Shown one piece after another: positions 31,315 to 40,286 of a DNA stretch of 64,000 nucleotides. Origin of the DNA: JAIBBD01 sp041390685 (GTDB lineage Bacteria; Chloroflexota; Dehalococcoidia; UBA2979); assembly GCA_041390685.1 (NCBI GenBank), contig JAWKPL010000001.1, forward strand, positions 1,674,001-1,738,000, written 5' to 3'. Below the pieces are notes generated by a model. It searched no databases. It saw only the letters and a list, made by a program, of their open reading frames with translations, and was not told the origin of the DNA. The position numbers were made by a program, and so were the translations under genes. Each line of letters opens with the position of its first letter. Position 1 is the stretch's first letter.

Positions 31315-32514
31315 CTACAGCGCCGGCACCGCCGCCGCGCGCACCTGCTCCACCACCGAAGGCAGTCGATCAACGACATAATCGATCTCGGCCTCGTCCA
31401 GCGACGGCCACAGGCTCATCCGGAGCGATCCAATCGCCAGCTCAATCGGCACGCCCATCGCCAGCAGCACGTGCGAGGGCTCCCACGTCGCCGAGGTACA
31501 CGCCGCCCCCGCGGAGGCCTCGATCCCGAGGGCGTCCAGGGCCTCGACGATCGACTCACCTTCGACGCCGTCGAAGCACAGGTGCACGTTCTGCGGCAGC
31601 CGCTGTGCCGGGTGCCCGTTCGAACGCAGCTTCGGCCAGGCCCGGATCAGCCCCGCCAGCAGCCGCTCCCGCAGCATCGAGGTGCGCGCCGCGAACGCCT
31701 GCCGTTCGTCCTGCGTGAGCCGCAGAGCCGTCGCCAGCCCGACCATGCCCGGCACGTTCTCCGTCCCCGAACGTCGCTGCCGTTCCTGCCCGCCGCCCGA
31801 CAACTGCTCGAGGAAGGGGATGCCGCGCCGGAGATACAGGACGCCCGTCCCCTTCGGCCCGCCGAACTTGTGCCCCGATAGCGACAGCAGGTCGACCCCC
31901 AGCGCGCCCACATCCAGCGTGTGCGAATTGGCGGCCTGCACGGCGTCCGTATGCACCGGAATCCGGCGCCCGAGGGCCCGGCCACGCTCCCGCACAGCCC
32001 GGGCCACCTCGGCCACCGGCTGCACCGTGCCCACTTCGTTGTTCGCGTACATGACCGACACCAGCACGGTGTCGTCTCGCACGGCCCCCGCTACGTCCGC
32101 CGGGTCGACGCATCCGTGTTCGTCCACCGGAACCAGTTCGACCTCGAAGCCGAATCGCTCGAGGTACTGCGCGGAGTGGAGCACGGCGTGGTGCTCGATC
32201 TGCGTCGTCACGACGTGCGCGCCGGCGCCAGCGTCGCGCTGCGCGAACGCGACACCCTTGATGGCCGCGTTGATGCTCTCTGTGCCTCCCGAGGTGAACA
32301 CGACCTCCTCGGGCAAGGCTCCGAGCACCTCGGCGACCTGTTCTCGCGCCGAGGTCAGCGCCTCTGTCGCCCGCCGCGCGCTCGCATAGTGCCCCGAGGG
32401 GTTCGCGTACTCCCCGTCGAAGAACGGCCGCATCGCCTCGAGCGCCTCCGGCCGCACCGCCGTCGACGCCCCCGAGTCGAGATAGATCCGCCGAGGAGGG
32501 AGGGAGAGGGTCAC
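31315..32514 (-). CDS. cysteine desulfurase (IscS/NifS-type)
   Basis: 399-residue PLP enzyme that frees persulfide sulfur from L-cysteine. Recognisable: RRIYLDSGASTAVRPEAL, FTSGGTESINAAIKG, QIEHHAVLHS, VSVMYANNEVGTVQP, the PLP lysine in LLSLSGHKFGGPKG, and the catalytic cysteine loop ASAGAACTSATWEPSHVL. The loop reads like the short-lid, IscS/NifS class. It starts with a GTG at 32514, directly after a purine-rich leader (GAGGGAG). Likely sulfur donor for IscU at 9.6 kb, although unlinked. Confidence 0.92.
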   Translation of the reverse strand: MTLSLPPRRIYLDSGASTAVRPEALEAMRPFFDGEYANPSGHYASARRATEALTSAREQVAEVLGALPEEVVFTSGGTESINAAIKGVAFAQRDAGAGAHVVTTQIEHHAVLHSAQYLERFGFEVELVPVDEHGCVDPADVAGAVRDDTVLVSVMYANNEVGTVQPVAEVARAVRERGRALGRRIPVHTDAVQAANSHTLDVGALGVDLLSLSGHKFGGPKGTGVLYLRRGIPFLEQLSGGGQERQRRSGTENVPGMVGLATALRLTQDERQAFAARTSMLRERLLAGLIRAWPKLRSNGHPAQRLPQNVHLCFDGVEGESIVEALDALGIEASAGAACTSATWEPSHVLLAMGVPIELAIGSLRMSLWPSLDEAEIDYVVDRLPSVVEQVRAAAVPAL

Positions 32515-32592
32515 CTCGCTAGGATGCCCCCGCGGGGTATGCCCGGTCAACGAGGCTCTCCACCCGGGTGACCGGTGCCGTCCCCGACAACA

Positions 32593-32618
32593 GAAGGGGC
32601 GCCTCGCGGCGCCCCTTC
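32593..32618 (-). terminator. terminator of ABC substrate-binding gene
   Basis: 11-bp perfect stem GAAGGGGCGCC / GGCGCCCCTTC with loop TCGC, 21 nt past the substrate-binding protein's stop on the minus strand. Confidence 0.6.
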
Positions 32619-32638
32619 GTCGCTGCTGCCCGAAGGCG

Positions 32639-34441
32639 CTACTTGTCGAGCCAGGCGTGCTCCACCTGGCTGCCCCAGTTGTAGTACGAGCTGTTCGCGT
32701 TCGGCGACGACTGGCCGAAGCGCACCCCACGCAGCGAGGCGGCCATCACCTCGTAGGTGAAGCCGTTCGGCAGCGGCGGCCGGTACATCATGTCGAGGTC
32801 CCGGTCCCAGATCTTCTTGAAGATCTCCTTGCGCGCCGCCGGGTCCAGCGTCGTCTGCTGCTGCTCCGCCCACGCGTCGAGCTGCGGGTCATTGATCCGC
32901 CAGCGGTTGCCCGCCGACTTCGAGAAAATCTGACCGTAGAACCAGTTGTCCGCGTCGAAGCCAGACGTGCCCCAGCCCGATAGCGAGGCGTCGGGCAACT
33001 TGCTGCCGACCCACTGCGAGTTGAACTCCGTGTAGTCGACCTTGCCGCCCGACACGTCGATGCCCACCGCCTGCAGCATCGGCACCGCTACCTCGACGGT
33101 CTTGTCGTTCGCGCCGCTGTAGGCGTAGTAGCTCTGCTTCATCGGCAGCTTCTCGGCACCCGCAGCGGAGAGGAGCGCCTTCGCCTCATCCGGCGCATAC
33201 TTCATCCACTTCCCGAACGCCCCCGACGCGATCGTCGGTTCCTGGTCGAATACGTACGTCCACGGAATGACGTTGACGGCCTTGCCCAGGCCCTCCGCGA
33301 CCAGCTGCACAAGCTGGTCCCGGTTCAGAGCCATCGAGATCGCGCGCCGCACACGCTCATCCTGGTACTTCGGGTCCGTGAGGTTCAACGCCAGCGTGAA
33401 CGTGTTGTAGGTCAGCGGCAGCATGTTGATCTGCATGTCCGGCATGGACTTCTGGAGGTTCGTCACCTCGCTCGGCGCCGCCACCGGCGAGTACGCGTAC
33501 TCCACCTGCCCCGCGCGGAACGCCGCGAGGCGCGCCGCGAGGTCCGGCATGATCCGGAACTCGAACCCGTCGAGCAGCACCTGGCGCTGGAAGTAGTCCG
33601 GGTTCTTGTCGAACGTCACACGCTGACCAACCGACGCCTCGGTGAGGATCATCGGACCCGTCCCGATGACCTTCTTGGTGATCTCCCCGTTGTCCACCAG
33701 CTCCTTCGGGAAGATCGTTTGCTTGTCGCTCCCGAGGGGGTTCAGGAAGTCCGCCACCGGCCGCTTCATCTGGACCTTCAGGGTCGTCGCGTCGACCGCC
33801 TGGATCGAGTCGACGTTCACGTAGTACGCGCGGTGCACACCCTCGGTCATGTAGCGGTTCAGCGCGAACGCCGCGTCCGCGGCAACGAACGCCCGGCCGT
33901 TGAGCGGGGGCAGGTTCTGCCACTTGATGTCGTTGCGCATTTTGAAGGTGTACGTGAGGCCGTCCGGGCTGCGCTCCCATGACTGCGCCAGCTCCGGCTG
34001 CAGCTCCATCTTGAACGGGTCTGCCGTCGGACCGCGCTTGATGCCGATCAGGCGGTTGTAGACCACGTTCGGGACGGTGACCGTGCCGCCCGCGGCCGAC
34101 ACCGTCGGGTCCATCGGCCCGACGTCCCACGTCGCCGCGACGCGCAGGACCCCGCCCGCCTTCGGCTCCTTCTTCGGCTCCGGGTAGCTGTACGGGTAAG
34201 GCAGAGCGTCGTCCTTGACGTAGAACCCGCGCTGCGCGTCGCCCTGGTCGATGACGTTCGCCTCGGACGTCGCCGTCGCGCCGCCTTCGCCGCCCCCGCC
34301 ATCCGCGTCCTCGTCGTCGCTGCCGCACCCGATGAGTGCGGCGGCGGCCAGTCCGCCGAGGGCCACTGTGCCCCCGCGCAGAGCCGCACGACGGCCCAGT
34401 CTCAGCCCCCCGAGGCGGCCCTGAATCGTCTCTTCGTCCAT
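32639..34441 (-). CDS. ABC transporter family-5 substrate-binding lipoprotein
   Basis: 600 residues. The N-terminus has RRAALRGG and LIGCGSDDE, that is a Tat-like twin-Arg followed by a lipobox, so export and lipid anchoring are expected. The mature part shows the family-5 (DppA/OppA) signature: VNVDSIQAVDATTLKVQMKRPV, NPDYF, and the repeated strands of a two-lobed periplasmic-binding protein. Peptides, opines or nickel complexes are usual substrates. The permease and ATPase genes are not in the window. The ATG at 34441 follows GGAGG at good spacing. Confidence 0.9.
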   Translation of the reverse strand: MDEETIQGRLGGLRLGRRAALRGGTVALGGLAAAALIGCGSDDEDADGGGGEGGATATSEANVIDQGDAQRGFYVKDDALPYPYSYPEPKKEPKAGGVLRVAATWDVGPMDPTVSAAGGTVTVPNVVYNRLIGIKRGPTADPFKMELQPELAQSWERSPDGLTYTFKMRNDIKWQNLPPLNGRAFVAADAAFALNRYMTEGVHRAYYVNVDSIQAVDATTLKVQMKRPVADFLNPLGSDKQTIFPKELVDNGEITKKVIGTGPMILTEASVGQRVTFDKNPDYFQRQVLLDGFEFRIMPDLAARLAAFRAGQVEYAYSPVAAPSEVTNLQKSMPDMQINMLPLTYNTFTLALNLTDPKYQDERVRRAISMALNRDQLVQLVAEGLGKAVNVIPWTYVFDQEPTIASGAFGKWMKYAPDEAKALLSAAGAEKLPMKQSYYAYSGANDKTVEVAVPMLQAVGIDVSGGKVDYTEFNSQWVGSKLPDASLSGWGTSGFDADNWFYGQIFSKSAGNRWRINDPQLDAWAEQQQTTLDPAARKEIFKKIWDRDLDMMYRPPLPNGFTYEVMAASLRGVRFGQSSPNANSSYYNWGSQVEHAWLDK

Positions 34442-34718
34442 GCATCCCTCCAGTCGTGGTTCCCACTACTCCCGTGGTATGACGGCCATACTAACCCGCG
34501 TATTCGTCACGAGGACGGCCGGCGCCCGACTTTCGCCCGCCCGGCATTTCGTTCGTGTTTCTGGGTGCGCGCGCCGCATGAGATCGGCTCGGCTCGGCGG
34601 CCGAATGGCGCTCGTACGCGGGTGATCCTCCACGCCGGTTCCGTACCCTCATCGCTGCGGTCACCGCTGGACAGGAGACCCCCAGCGCCTGCCGGCCGAT
34701 ACTCTGTCTGCGGCACCC

Positions 34719-35948
34719 ATGCCGGGAACATCGCAGCGCAGGAGAGACCGCGGAGTGCAGTCAGTGACGAACGAGTCGGAGGCGACTTCACCCGCGAGGC
34801 GACGCGGCGTCTTCTCAGCGCAGATGCTCCGCGAGGCAATCCGCGACGGCATCATCCGCAGCGCGCGCGAGATCGATGCAGGCCAGGTCCAGCCCGCGAG
34901 CCTCGACCTGCGACTGGGTAGCCGCGCTTACCGGTTGCGCAGCAGCTTCCTGCCCGGAGACGCCCGCGTGCAGGAACGGCTTGCCGACCTGCAGGTTGGC
35001 CCCGAGATCGACCTCGATGACCCGACCGGCGCCGTCCTCGACCCCGGCCACCCCTACCTGATCCCGCTTGTCGAGACGCTCCGCCTGCCCCCCGACACCC
35101 GTGCCCGCGCGAACCCGCGGAGCTCCACCGGCCGCCTCGACATCTTCACCCGCGTGATCGCCGACCGTGGCAGCCAGTTCGACGAGGTCGACGCCGGCTA
35201 TGAGGGCCCCCTGTGGCTCGAGGTTTACTCGAGCACCTTCACGATTGCCGTCCGCTCCGGGCTCGCGCTCGCGCAGCTGCGGCTCTCGAATGCCCTCGAT
35301 GCCCTCACCGCCGCCGAGATCCGCGACCTGCACGACACCGAGGGCCTGCTCTTCGCCCCCGGCGCCGAGCCGCGTGAGCGCGTCGCACAGCCTGCCATCG
35401 GCAGCCGTGGACTCCTCGTCAGCGTGGGTCTGCCGTCAGGCGACCAGCACATCGGCTGGCGCGCGCGCCACCACACGCGCCTCCTCGACCTCTCGAAGAC
35501 CAACGAGTACGACGCGCTCGACTTCTGGGAACCCGTGCGCGCCGAGGCGGGCGGCCGTCTCGTCCTCGGTCCAAACGACTTCTACCTGCTCATCTCGAAG
35601 GAGTTCGTGCGCATTCCCCCCGGCGTTGCCGCCGAGATGGTCGCCTACGACCCCACGAATGGAGAGTTGCGCACCCACTACGCGGGCTTCTTCGACCCCG
35701 GCTTCGGCTACGGCCCCGGCCTGCACGGCACGCGCGCCGTCCTCGAGGTGCGCGCCCATGACGTCCCCTTCATGCTCGAGGACGGCCAGCCTATCGCTCG
35801 CCTCGCCTACGAGTACATGGCCGAGGAACCCGACCGGCTCTACGGCGACCCTGCCAGCGGTTCTCACTTTCAGCGTCAGGGCATCAGCCTGAGCCGCCAG
35901 TTCCGCCCCGTCGCCGGTACGATCACCTTCCAGTTCCTGACGGACTGA
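34719..35948 (+). CDS. 2'-deoxycytidine 5'-triphosphate deaminase, tandem-domain type
   Basis: About 395-409 residues. It carries two DCD (dCTP deaminase) halves: N-terminal, QVQPASLDLRLGSRAYRLRSSFLPG, RANPRSSTGRLDIFTRVIADR and DEVDAGYEGPLWLEVYS, then the C-terminal half GPNDFYLLISKEFVRIPPGVAAEMVAY, HYAGFFDPGFGYGPGLHGTRAVLEVR and DGQPIARLAYEYM. This two-domain layout (PF06559) is found mainly in Alphaproteobacteria. Deaminates dCTP to dUTP, feeding dUTPase. Start: ATG 34719 or GTG 34755/34764. Distinct from the single-domain Dcd type. Confidence 0.82.
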   Translation: MPGTSQRRRDRGVQSVTNESEATSPARRRGVFSAQMLREAIRDGIIRSAREIDAGQVQPASLDLRLGSRAYRLRSSFLPGDARVQERLADLQVGPEIDLDDPTGAVLDPGHPYLIPLVETLRLPPDTRARANPRSSTGRLDIFTRVIADRGSQFDEVDAGYEGPLWLEVYSSTFTIAVRSGLALAQLRLSNALDALTAAEIRDLHDTEGLLFAPGAEPRERVAQPAIGSRGLLVSVGLPSGDQHIGWRARHHTRLLDLSKTNEYDALDFWEPVRAEAGGRLVLGPNDFYLLISKEFVRIPPGVAAEMVAYDPTNGELRTHYAGFFDPGFGYGPGLHGTRAVLEVRAHDVPFMLEDGQPIARLAYEYMAEEPDRLYGDPASGSHFQRQGISLSRQFRPVAGTITFQFLTD

Positions 35949-35975
35949 GTCGGCGCATCCGAGCGGTATGACGAA

Positions 35976-36000
35976 ACGGGAGCCCTCGGTGGGCTCCCGT
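35976..36000 (+). terminator. hairpin terminator after dCTP deaminase
   Basis: 10-bp perfect stem ACGGGAGCCC / GGGCTCCCGT with a 5-nt loop, 27 nt past the stop and ahead of the convergent transketolase gene (ends at 36024); followed by CGTTCG. Confidence 0.65.
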
Positions 36001-36023
36001 CGTTCGGTCTCGCCGGGTGGGCT

Positions 36024-36974
36024 CTACGCCTTGCGCGCGAGCACCCGCTTCGTCGCCTCGACGATGCCTTCGGGCGTCAGCCCCATGATCTCGAGGAGTT
36101 CGTCACTCGTCCCCGACTCGCCGTACCGGTTCGGGACACCCACGAACTCCATGGGCACCGGTTGCCGCATCGCAAGGTGCTGCGCGCACATCGCTCCGAG
36201 ACCGGAGTGCACCAGGTGCTCCTCCGCCACCACGATCGCGCCGGTCTCACGCGCGGCTGCCTCCAGAGCCTCCGTGTCGAGCGGGCGGACGCTCGCCATG
36301 TTGAGGACGCGCGCCTCGATGCCCTCGCTGGCCAGCGTCGTCGCCGCCGCCAGGGCGCGCTCCACCATCAGCCCGATCGCGATGATCGTCACGGCCGATC
36401 CCGCGCGCAGCTGGTGGGCCTTGCCTACCTCGAAGTGGGAGCTGTCCGGATAGATCGCGCTGACCTTCGACCGCCCGGTGCGGATCATGAACGGCCCGGG
36501 CGTCCGCGCGGCCGTCTCGAGGCACGCCACCGTCTCCGCGAGGTCCGCCGGGACCAGCACCCGGAAGTTCAGCAGCGAGCTAAACAGCGCGATGTCCTCG
36601 ACCGACTGCGCTGAGGCCCCGTCCTCCCCCACCGACACGCCGCCGTGCGAGACGACGACCTTCACGTTCAGGTTTGGTTGCGCGATCGACATCCGCAGCT
36701 GGTCGAAGGCGTGCTCAGCGAACACGGCGAACGTGCTCGCGAAGACCGTGAAACCCATCGTCGAGAGCCCGGCCGCCACGGACATCATGTTCTGCTCAGC
36801 CGCGCCGAGCTCGAAGAAACGCTCCGGGTGCTCGGCGCGAAACTTCTGCGCCGTGGTCGACTTGCCGAGGTCGGCGTCCACGACCGCGATATCCACGCCC
36901 TGCTGCACCAGGCGGATCAAGGTCGGTCCCAGTGCCTCGCGTGTCGCGGCACTGGCGGGAGCGGTCATCGTCAT
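36024..36974 (-). CDS. transketolase, C-terminal subunit
   Basis: 316 residues forming the pyrimidine-binding and C-terminal domains of transketolase: IAVVDADLGKST, ELGAAEQNMMSVAAGLSTMGFTVFASTFAVFAE (EQ glutamate that activates the thiazolium), HGGVSVGEDGASAQSVEDIA, and VAEEHLVHSGLG in the C-terminal domain. It needs the separate N-terminal subunit encoded just upstream, an arrangement seen in Chloroflexota, Archaea and some firmicutes. ATG at 36974 (or 36968) is six nt past the partner's stop. Confidence 0.93.
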   Translation of the reverse strand: MTMTAPASAATREALGPTLIRLVQQGVDIAVVDADLGKSTTAQKFRAEHPERFFELGAAEQNMMSVAAGLSTMGFTVFASTFAVFAEHAFDQLRMSIAQPNLNVKVVVSHGGVSVGEDGASAQSVEDIALFSSLLNFRVLVPADLAETVACLETAARTPGPFMIRTGRSKVSAIYPDSSHFEVGKAHQLRAGSAVTIIAIGLMVERALAAATTLASEGIEARVLNMASVRPLDTEALEAAARETGAIVVAEEHLVHSGLGAMCAQHLAMRQPVPMEFVGVPNRYGESGTSDELLEIMGLTPEGIVEATKRVLARKA

Positions 36975-36979
36975 CGCGT

Positions 36980-37810
36980 TTAGCCCTCCGCGCCCAGCTC
37001 GCGCATCGCGAGGGCGTACTGGTCCGCGTTGGGCGCCGCGCCATGGAAGCCGGGGTTGTTTTCGAAGATGGAGACGCCTTTGCCCTTCACGGTCTCGAAG
37101 ACCACGCACGCCGGGCCGCCTCGATGGTCGCGCGCCCACGTCAACGCCTCCTCGACCGCCCGGAGGTCGTGGCCGTCGATGCCCGAGCGCACCGTCCACC
37201 CGAAGGCACGGTACTTCTCGTCGATCGGGTCGATCGCCATCTGGTTCGCAGTGAAGTCGTCGTTCTGGATGTGATTGCGGTCGATGATCGCGACGATGCG
37301 GTCAAGGTTGTAGTTCGCGACCGCCATCGCGGCTTCCCACACCTGGCCCTCGTTCTGCTCGCCGTCGCCCATCAGGACGTAGACGTGAAAGTCCTGACCT
37401 CGAAAGTCGCGCCCGAGGGCGATCCCAAGCCCGAACGACAGCCCCATGCCGAGCGCGCCCGCCGAGTTCTCGACGCCGGGCGGCTTCCCGAGCACCGAGT
37501 GCCCCTGCAACCGCGTGCCCTTCTTGCGAAACGTGCGCAGCTCCTCGACCGGGATGTATCCCATCTCGGCGAGCGTCGCGTACTGCACGGGCGTGCAGTG
37601 ACCTTTGCTGAGGATGAAGCGGTCGCGGTCCGGCCAGTCCGGACGCTGCGGGTCGACCCGCATGATCCGCGTGTAGAGCACGGACATGATGTCCGTCGCC
37701 GACAGCGACCCGCCGATGTGCCCCGACTGCGCCTCGTAGACCATCGTGACAACGTGCCGTCGGACCCGCTCAGACAATGTGAGCGGATCGAGCTGAGTGT
37801 GAGTGACCAC
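36980..37810 (-). CDS. transketolase, N-terminal subunit
   Basis: 276 residues making the ThDP-PP domain: SGHIGGSLSATDIMSVLY, RDRFILSKGHCTPVQYATL, and the ThDP motif LMGDGEQNEGQVWEAAMAVANYNLDRIVAIIDRN (GDGx24-30NN-like). The heterodimer catalyses ketol transfer in the non-oxidative pentose phosphate pathway. GTG start at 37810. Six nt precede its partner, so they form a two-gene operon. Confidence 0.93.
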   Translation of the reverse strand: MVTHTQLDPLTLSERVRRHVVTMVYEAQSGHIGGSLSATDIMSVLYTRIMRVDPQRPDWPDRDRFILSKGHCTPVQYATLAEMGYIPVEELRTFRKKGTRLQGHSVLGKPPGVENSAGALGMGLSFGLGIALGRDFRGQDFHVYVLMGDGEQNEGQVWEAAMAVANYNLDRIVAIIDRNHIQNDDFTANQMAIDPIDEKYRAFGWTVRSGIDGHDLRAVEEALTWARDHRGGPACVVFETVKGKGVSIFENNPGFHGAAPNADQYALAMRELGAEG

Positions 37811-37925
37811 GTGGAGACCCCCGCGTCTGGATTGAGCCCTCAGTATACGGACGCTCGGGGGCGGAGGCCATAAATCGAGGGCAACCGTACCCGGTGCGGT
37901 TTGCGGCGAAGGGACACCGCCCAGG

Positions 37926-38165
37926 TCAGACTTTGACGGCGACGAGTTCCGGAGGTGTGAGTTCCGAAGGAACGGGCTCGCCGCTCGCCATCAATGAGTC
38001 GACGTGCAGCGAGATTGCTTCTCGAGCGTGGGCGAGTGCCTCCTCGAGGGTATTGCCGTCAGTGATGCATCCCGGAAGCGCGGGAACGAGGACGGTGTAG
38101 TAGCCGCCGTCATCCGCGTCGGTAAGCCCCGCGCGCAGGAGGATGCGGATGAAGGTGGCTGCCAC
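37926..38165 (-). CDS. HicB-type antitoxin, partner degraded
   Basis: 79 residues from a GTG (VAATFIRILLRAGLTDADDGG). The core GGYYTVLVPALPGCITDGNTLEEALAHAREAISLHVDSLMASGEPVP is a textbook HicB (RNase H-like half fold). HicB normally neutralises the HicA mRNA interferase. It lacks the C-terminal DNA-binding helix-turn-helix or ribbon seen in longer HicBs. The upstream hicA-like remnant overlaps it by 56 nt, so the pair probably arose by deletion in a hicAB operon. The precise start is uncertain because the deletion junction lies at its 5' end. Confidence 0.68.
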   Translation of the reverse strand: MAATFIRILLRAGLTDADDGGYYTVLVPALPGCITDGNTLEEALAHAREAISLHVDSLMASGEPVPSELTPPELVAVKV

Positions 38166-38247
38166 GCCGGTCGAACCGTATCCAGCCCGCACGCTCCAAT
38201 ACACGCACGAACTCCGAAGAGGTGAGCCGTCGGGCGCGAGGTCGCAC
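38110..38247 (-). pseudogene. truncated hicA toxin remnant
   Basis: In a GTG-started frame the reading is LTSSEFVRVLERAGWIRFDRRGSH followed by an unrelated tail to a TGA at 38110. The first part matches HicA (helix SSEFVRVLERAGW, strand RFDRRGSH with the catalytic His). Normal HicA continues with a strand pair and a final helix (roughly 35 more residues); here these are gone. The 45-codon frame runs into the hicB coding sequence. A shortened toxin without its second half is unlikely to cleave mRNA. Confidence 0.6.
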
Positions 38248-38269
38248 TCATCGGCTCCTCGGCGCCGCA

Positions 38270-39541
38270 CTACACTGGCCGCGTCTGCCCCTCCCCGAAG
38301 ATGATCCACTTGTACGAGGTCAGCTCCCGCAGCGCCATCGGCCCCCGCGCGTGCATCTTCTGCGTCGAGATGCCGATCTCCGCACCCAGCCCGAATTGAG
38401 CCCCGTCCGTGAACTGCGTCGAGGCGTTCACGTACACCGCGGCGGCGTCGGCCTCCGCCAGGAAGCGCCGCGATGACGCGTACGAGTTCGTCACGATCGC
38501 CTCGGAATGCCCGCTGCCGTGGTCCTCGATGTGCTTGAGGGCGTCTTCGAGGGAGTCGACGACACGCACAGAGCAGTCGAGCGACAGCCACTCGCGGTCA
38601 TAGTCCTCGGGCACCACAGGCAGCGTGTGTGCGCCCGAACACAGCGGCCGCGCTCGCTCGTCCGTGTGCAGGATGACGTTGCGCTCGCCCAGCTCGCGCG
38701 ACAGCTCCGGCAGCAACTGCTCCGCGACCGCCGCGTGTACCAGCACCGTGTCGAGCGCGTTGCAGATCGAGGGCCGTCGCGTCTTCGCGTTCACCACAAT
38801 GCGCCGCGCCATCTCGAGGTCGGCCTCCGCGTCGATGTACGTGTGGCACACGCCGATGCCGCCCGCGACCACCGGCATCGTCGCCTCGTCGCGCACACGC
38901 CGGATCAGGTCGGCCCCGCCACGCGGGATCATCAGGTCGATATGCTCGTGCGCCTTCAGCATCGCCCCGACCTCCTCACGGTCGGTCGAGTCGATGAACT
39001 GCACGATGCCCGCCGGCAGCCCCGCCCGCTCCACGCTGCGTGTCACGATCGCGGCAAGCGCCGACGAGGTGGCATGCGCGTCCGACCCCGACCGCAGCAC
39101 GGTCGCGTTGCCGGACTTCAGGCACAGCGCCGCGATGTCCACCGTCACGTTCGGCCGCGATTCGTACACCGCGCCGATGACCCCCAGGGGCACCCGCATC
39201 CGGCCGATCTGTAGCCCGTTCGGCCGCGTCCGCATCTCCTCGATGTGCCCGATCGGGTCTTCGAGGGTGGCCACCTGCCGCGTGTCCGCCGCGATGCCCG
39301 CAATCCGCTCCGGGCTCAGCGCGAGCCGGTCGACGAACGACTCGTTCAGGCCACGCTCCTGCCCGCGCTGGACGTCGCCGGCGTTGACCTCGAGGAGGTG
39401 CGCCTGCTCCGCCACCAGCGCGTCGGCGATGCGATGCAGCGCCTCGTTCTTCTGATCGGTGCTCGCGTAGGCAAGACGGCGACCCGCGGCCTTCGCGGCG
39501 GCGGCTTTGGTGATGGCTTCGGAAGCGGCAGTGGTCGTCAT
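38270..39541 (-). CDS. proA: gamma-glutamyl phosphate reductase
   Basis: 423 residues of the ALDH-like superfamily, second step of proline synthesis (glutamyl-5-phosphate to glutamate semialdehyde, NADPH). Signature: IGRMRVPLGVIGAVYESRPNVTVDIAALCLKSGNATVLRSG, VARRIVVNAKTRRPSICNALDTVLVH with the catalytic Cys, and the end GPMALRELTSYKWIIFG. The start ATG at 39541 removes seven extra residues. proB lies 2 kb away with other genes in between, instead of the adjacent placement common elsewhere. Confidence 0.95.
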   Translation of the reverse strand: MTTTAASEAITKAAAAKAAGRRLAYASTDQKNEALHRIADALVAEQAHLLEVNAGDVQRGQERGLNESFVDRLALSPERIAGIAADTRQVATLEDPIGHIEEMRTRPNGLQIGRMRVPLGVIGAVYESRPNVTVDIAALCLKSGNATVLRSGSDAHATSSALAAIVTRSVERAGLPAGIVQFIDSTDREEVGAMLKAHEHIDLMIPRGGADLIRRVRDEATMPVVAGGIGVCHTYIDAEADLEMARRIVVNAKTRRPSICNALDTVLVHAAVAEQLLPELSRELGERNVILHTDERARPLCSGAHTLPVVPEDYDREWLSLDCSVRVVDSLEDALKHIEDHGSGHSEAIVTNSYASSRRFLAEADAAAVYVNASTQFTDGAQFGLGAEIGISTQKMHARGPMALRELTSYKWIIFGEGQTRPV

Positions 39542-39721
39542 AGTCGGGACATTGTAGGACACGCGGCGGGCCTCGCGGGCGCTGGTGGGCGCGATCGCCG
39601 CGTGCCTCCCCTGTCCGGAGCCCCACGCTCGCGAGGACTCCGCAACGGTCGCTCCTCAAACATTTCCGCGCTTGCGAAGTGCGCGCTTGTTGAATGTGGT
39701 GCAGAAGGCAGGAGGTGCGCC

Positions 39722-40264
39722 GTGGAGACGGTCATCGCTGTGGTTGCTGTGCTGCTGTTTCTCATCGTCGCGGCGCTGGCCGTTCTGTGGATCATGGGCC
39801 GCCGCCGCTCGGATGCGCTGCGCGAGCGGTTCGGCCCTGAGTACGACCGCGCCGTTGACTCGGCGGGCAACCGCCGAGGGGCCGAGGCTGATCTCCGCGA
39901 CCGCGAGCGCCGCGTCGACTCCCTCGACATCGTCGAACTCTCGCCGGACGAGGCGGACGCCTTCGGCAGCGAGTGGCGACAGGTGCAGGCGAACTTCGTC
40001 GACCACCCCTCGGAAGCCGTGGGCGAGGCTGACCGCCTCGTGACCCGCGTCATGGAGCGCCGCGGCTACCCCGTCGCCGACTTCGATCAGCGCGCCGCCG
40101 ACATCTCCGTTGCCTACCCCGAGGTCGTCGCCGAGTACCGCGAGGCGCGCACCGTCGCGGTCAAGAACGCGGACGGCGGCGCCAGCACCGAGGAGTTGAG
40201 GCAGGCCATGCTCCACTATCGGGCGCTCTTCAGTGAACTCCTTGGTACGGCCGCGGCCGCATAG
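39722..40264 (+). CDS. hypothetical protein with N-terminal membrane anchor
   Basis: 180 residues. One helix at the start, VIAVVAVLLFLIVAALAVLWI, then the rest is soluble and helical: RSDALRERFGPEYDRAVDSAG, RRGAEADLRDRERRVDSLDIVELSPDEADAFGSEW, EADRLVTRVMERRGYPV. There is no known domain, but similar proteins with a single anchor and the DALRERFGPEYDRAV segment are common in Actinobacteria and Chloroflexota and are functionally unknown. The GTG at 39722 follows a GCAGGAGGTG ribosome-binding site. Confidence 0.72.
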   Translation: METVIAVVAVLLFLIVAALAVLWIMGRRRSDALRERFGPEYDRAVDSAGNRRGAEADLRDRERRVDSLDIVELSPDEADAFGSEWRQVQANFVDHPSEAVGEADRLVTRVMERRGYPVADFDQRAADISVAYPEVVAEYREARTVAVKNADGGASTEELRQAMLHYRALFSELLGTAAAA

Positions 40265-40286
40265 CACGCCCGCTGGAGGACCGCCC

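Noticed and set aside
30978..31379. Genomic island or prophage start suggested by excisionase-type gene
   Set aside because: No integrase, transposase, att repeats or phage genes were seen around it; neighbours are chromosomal housekeeping genes.
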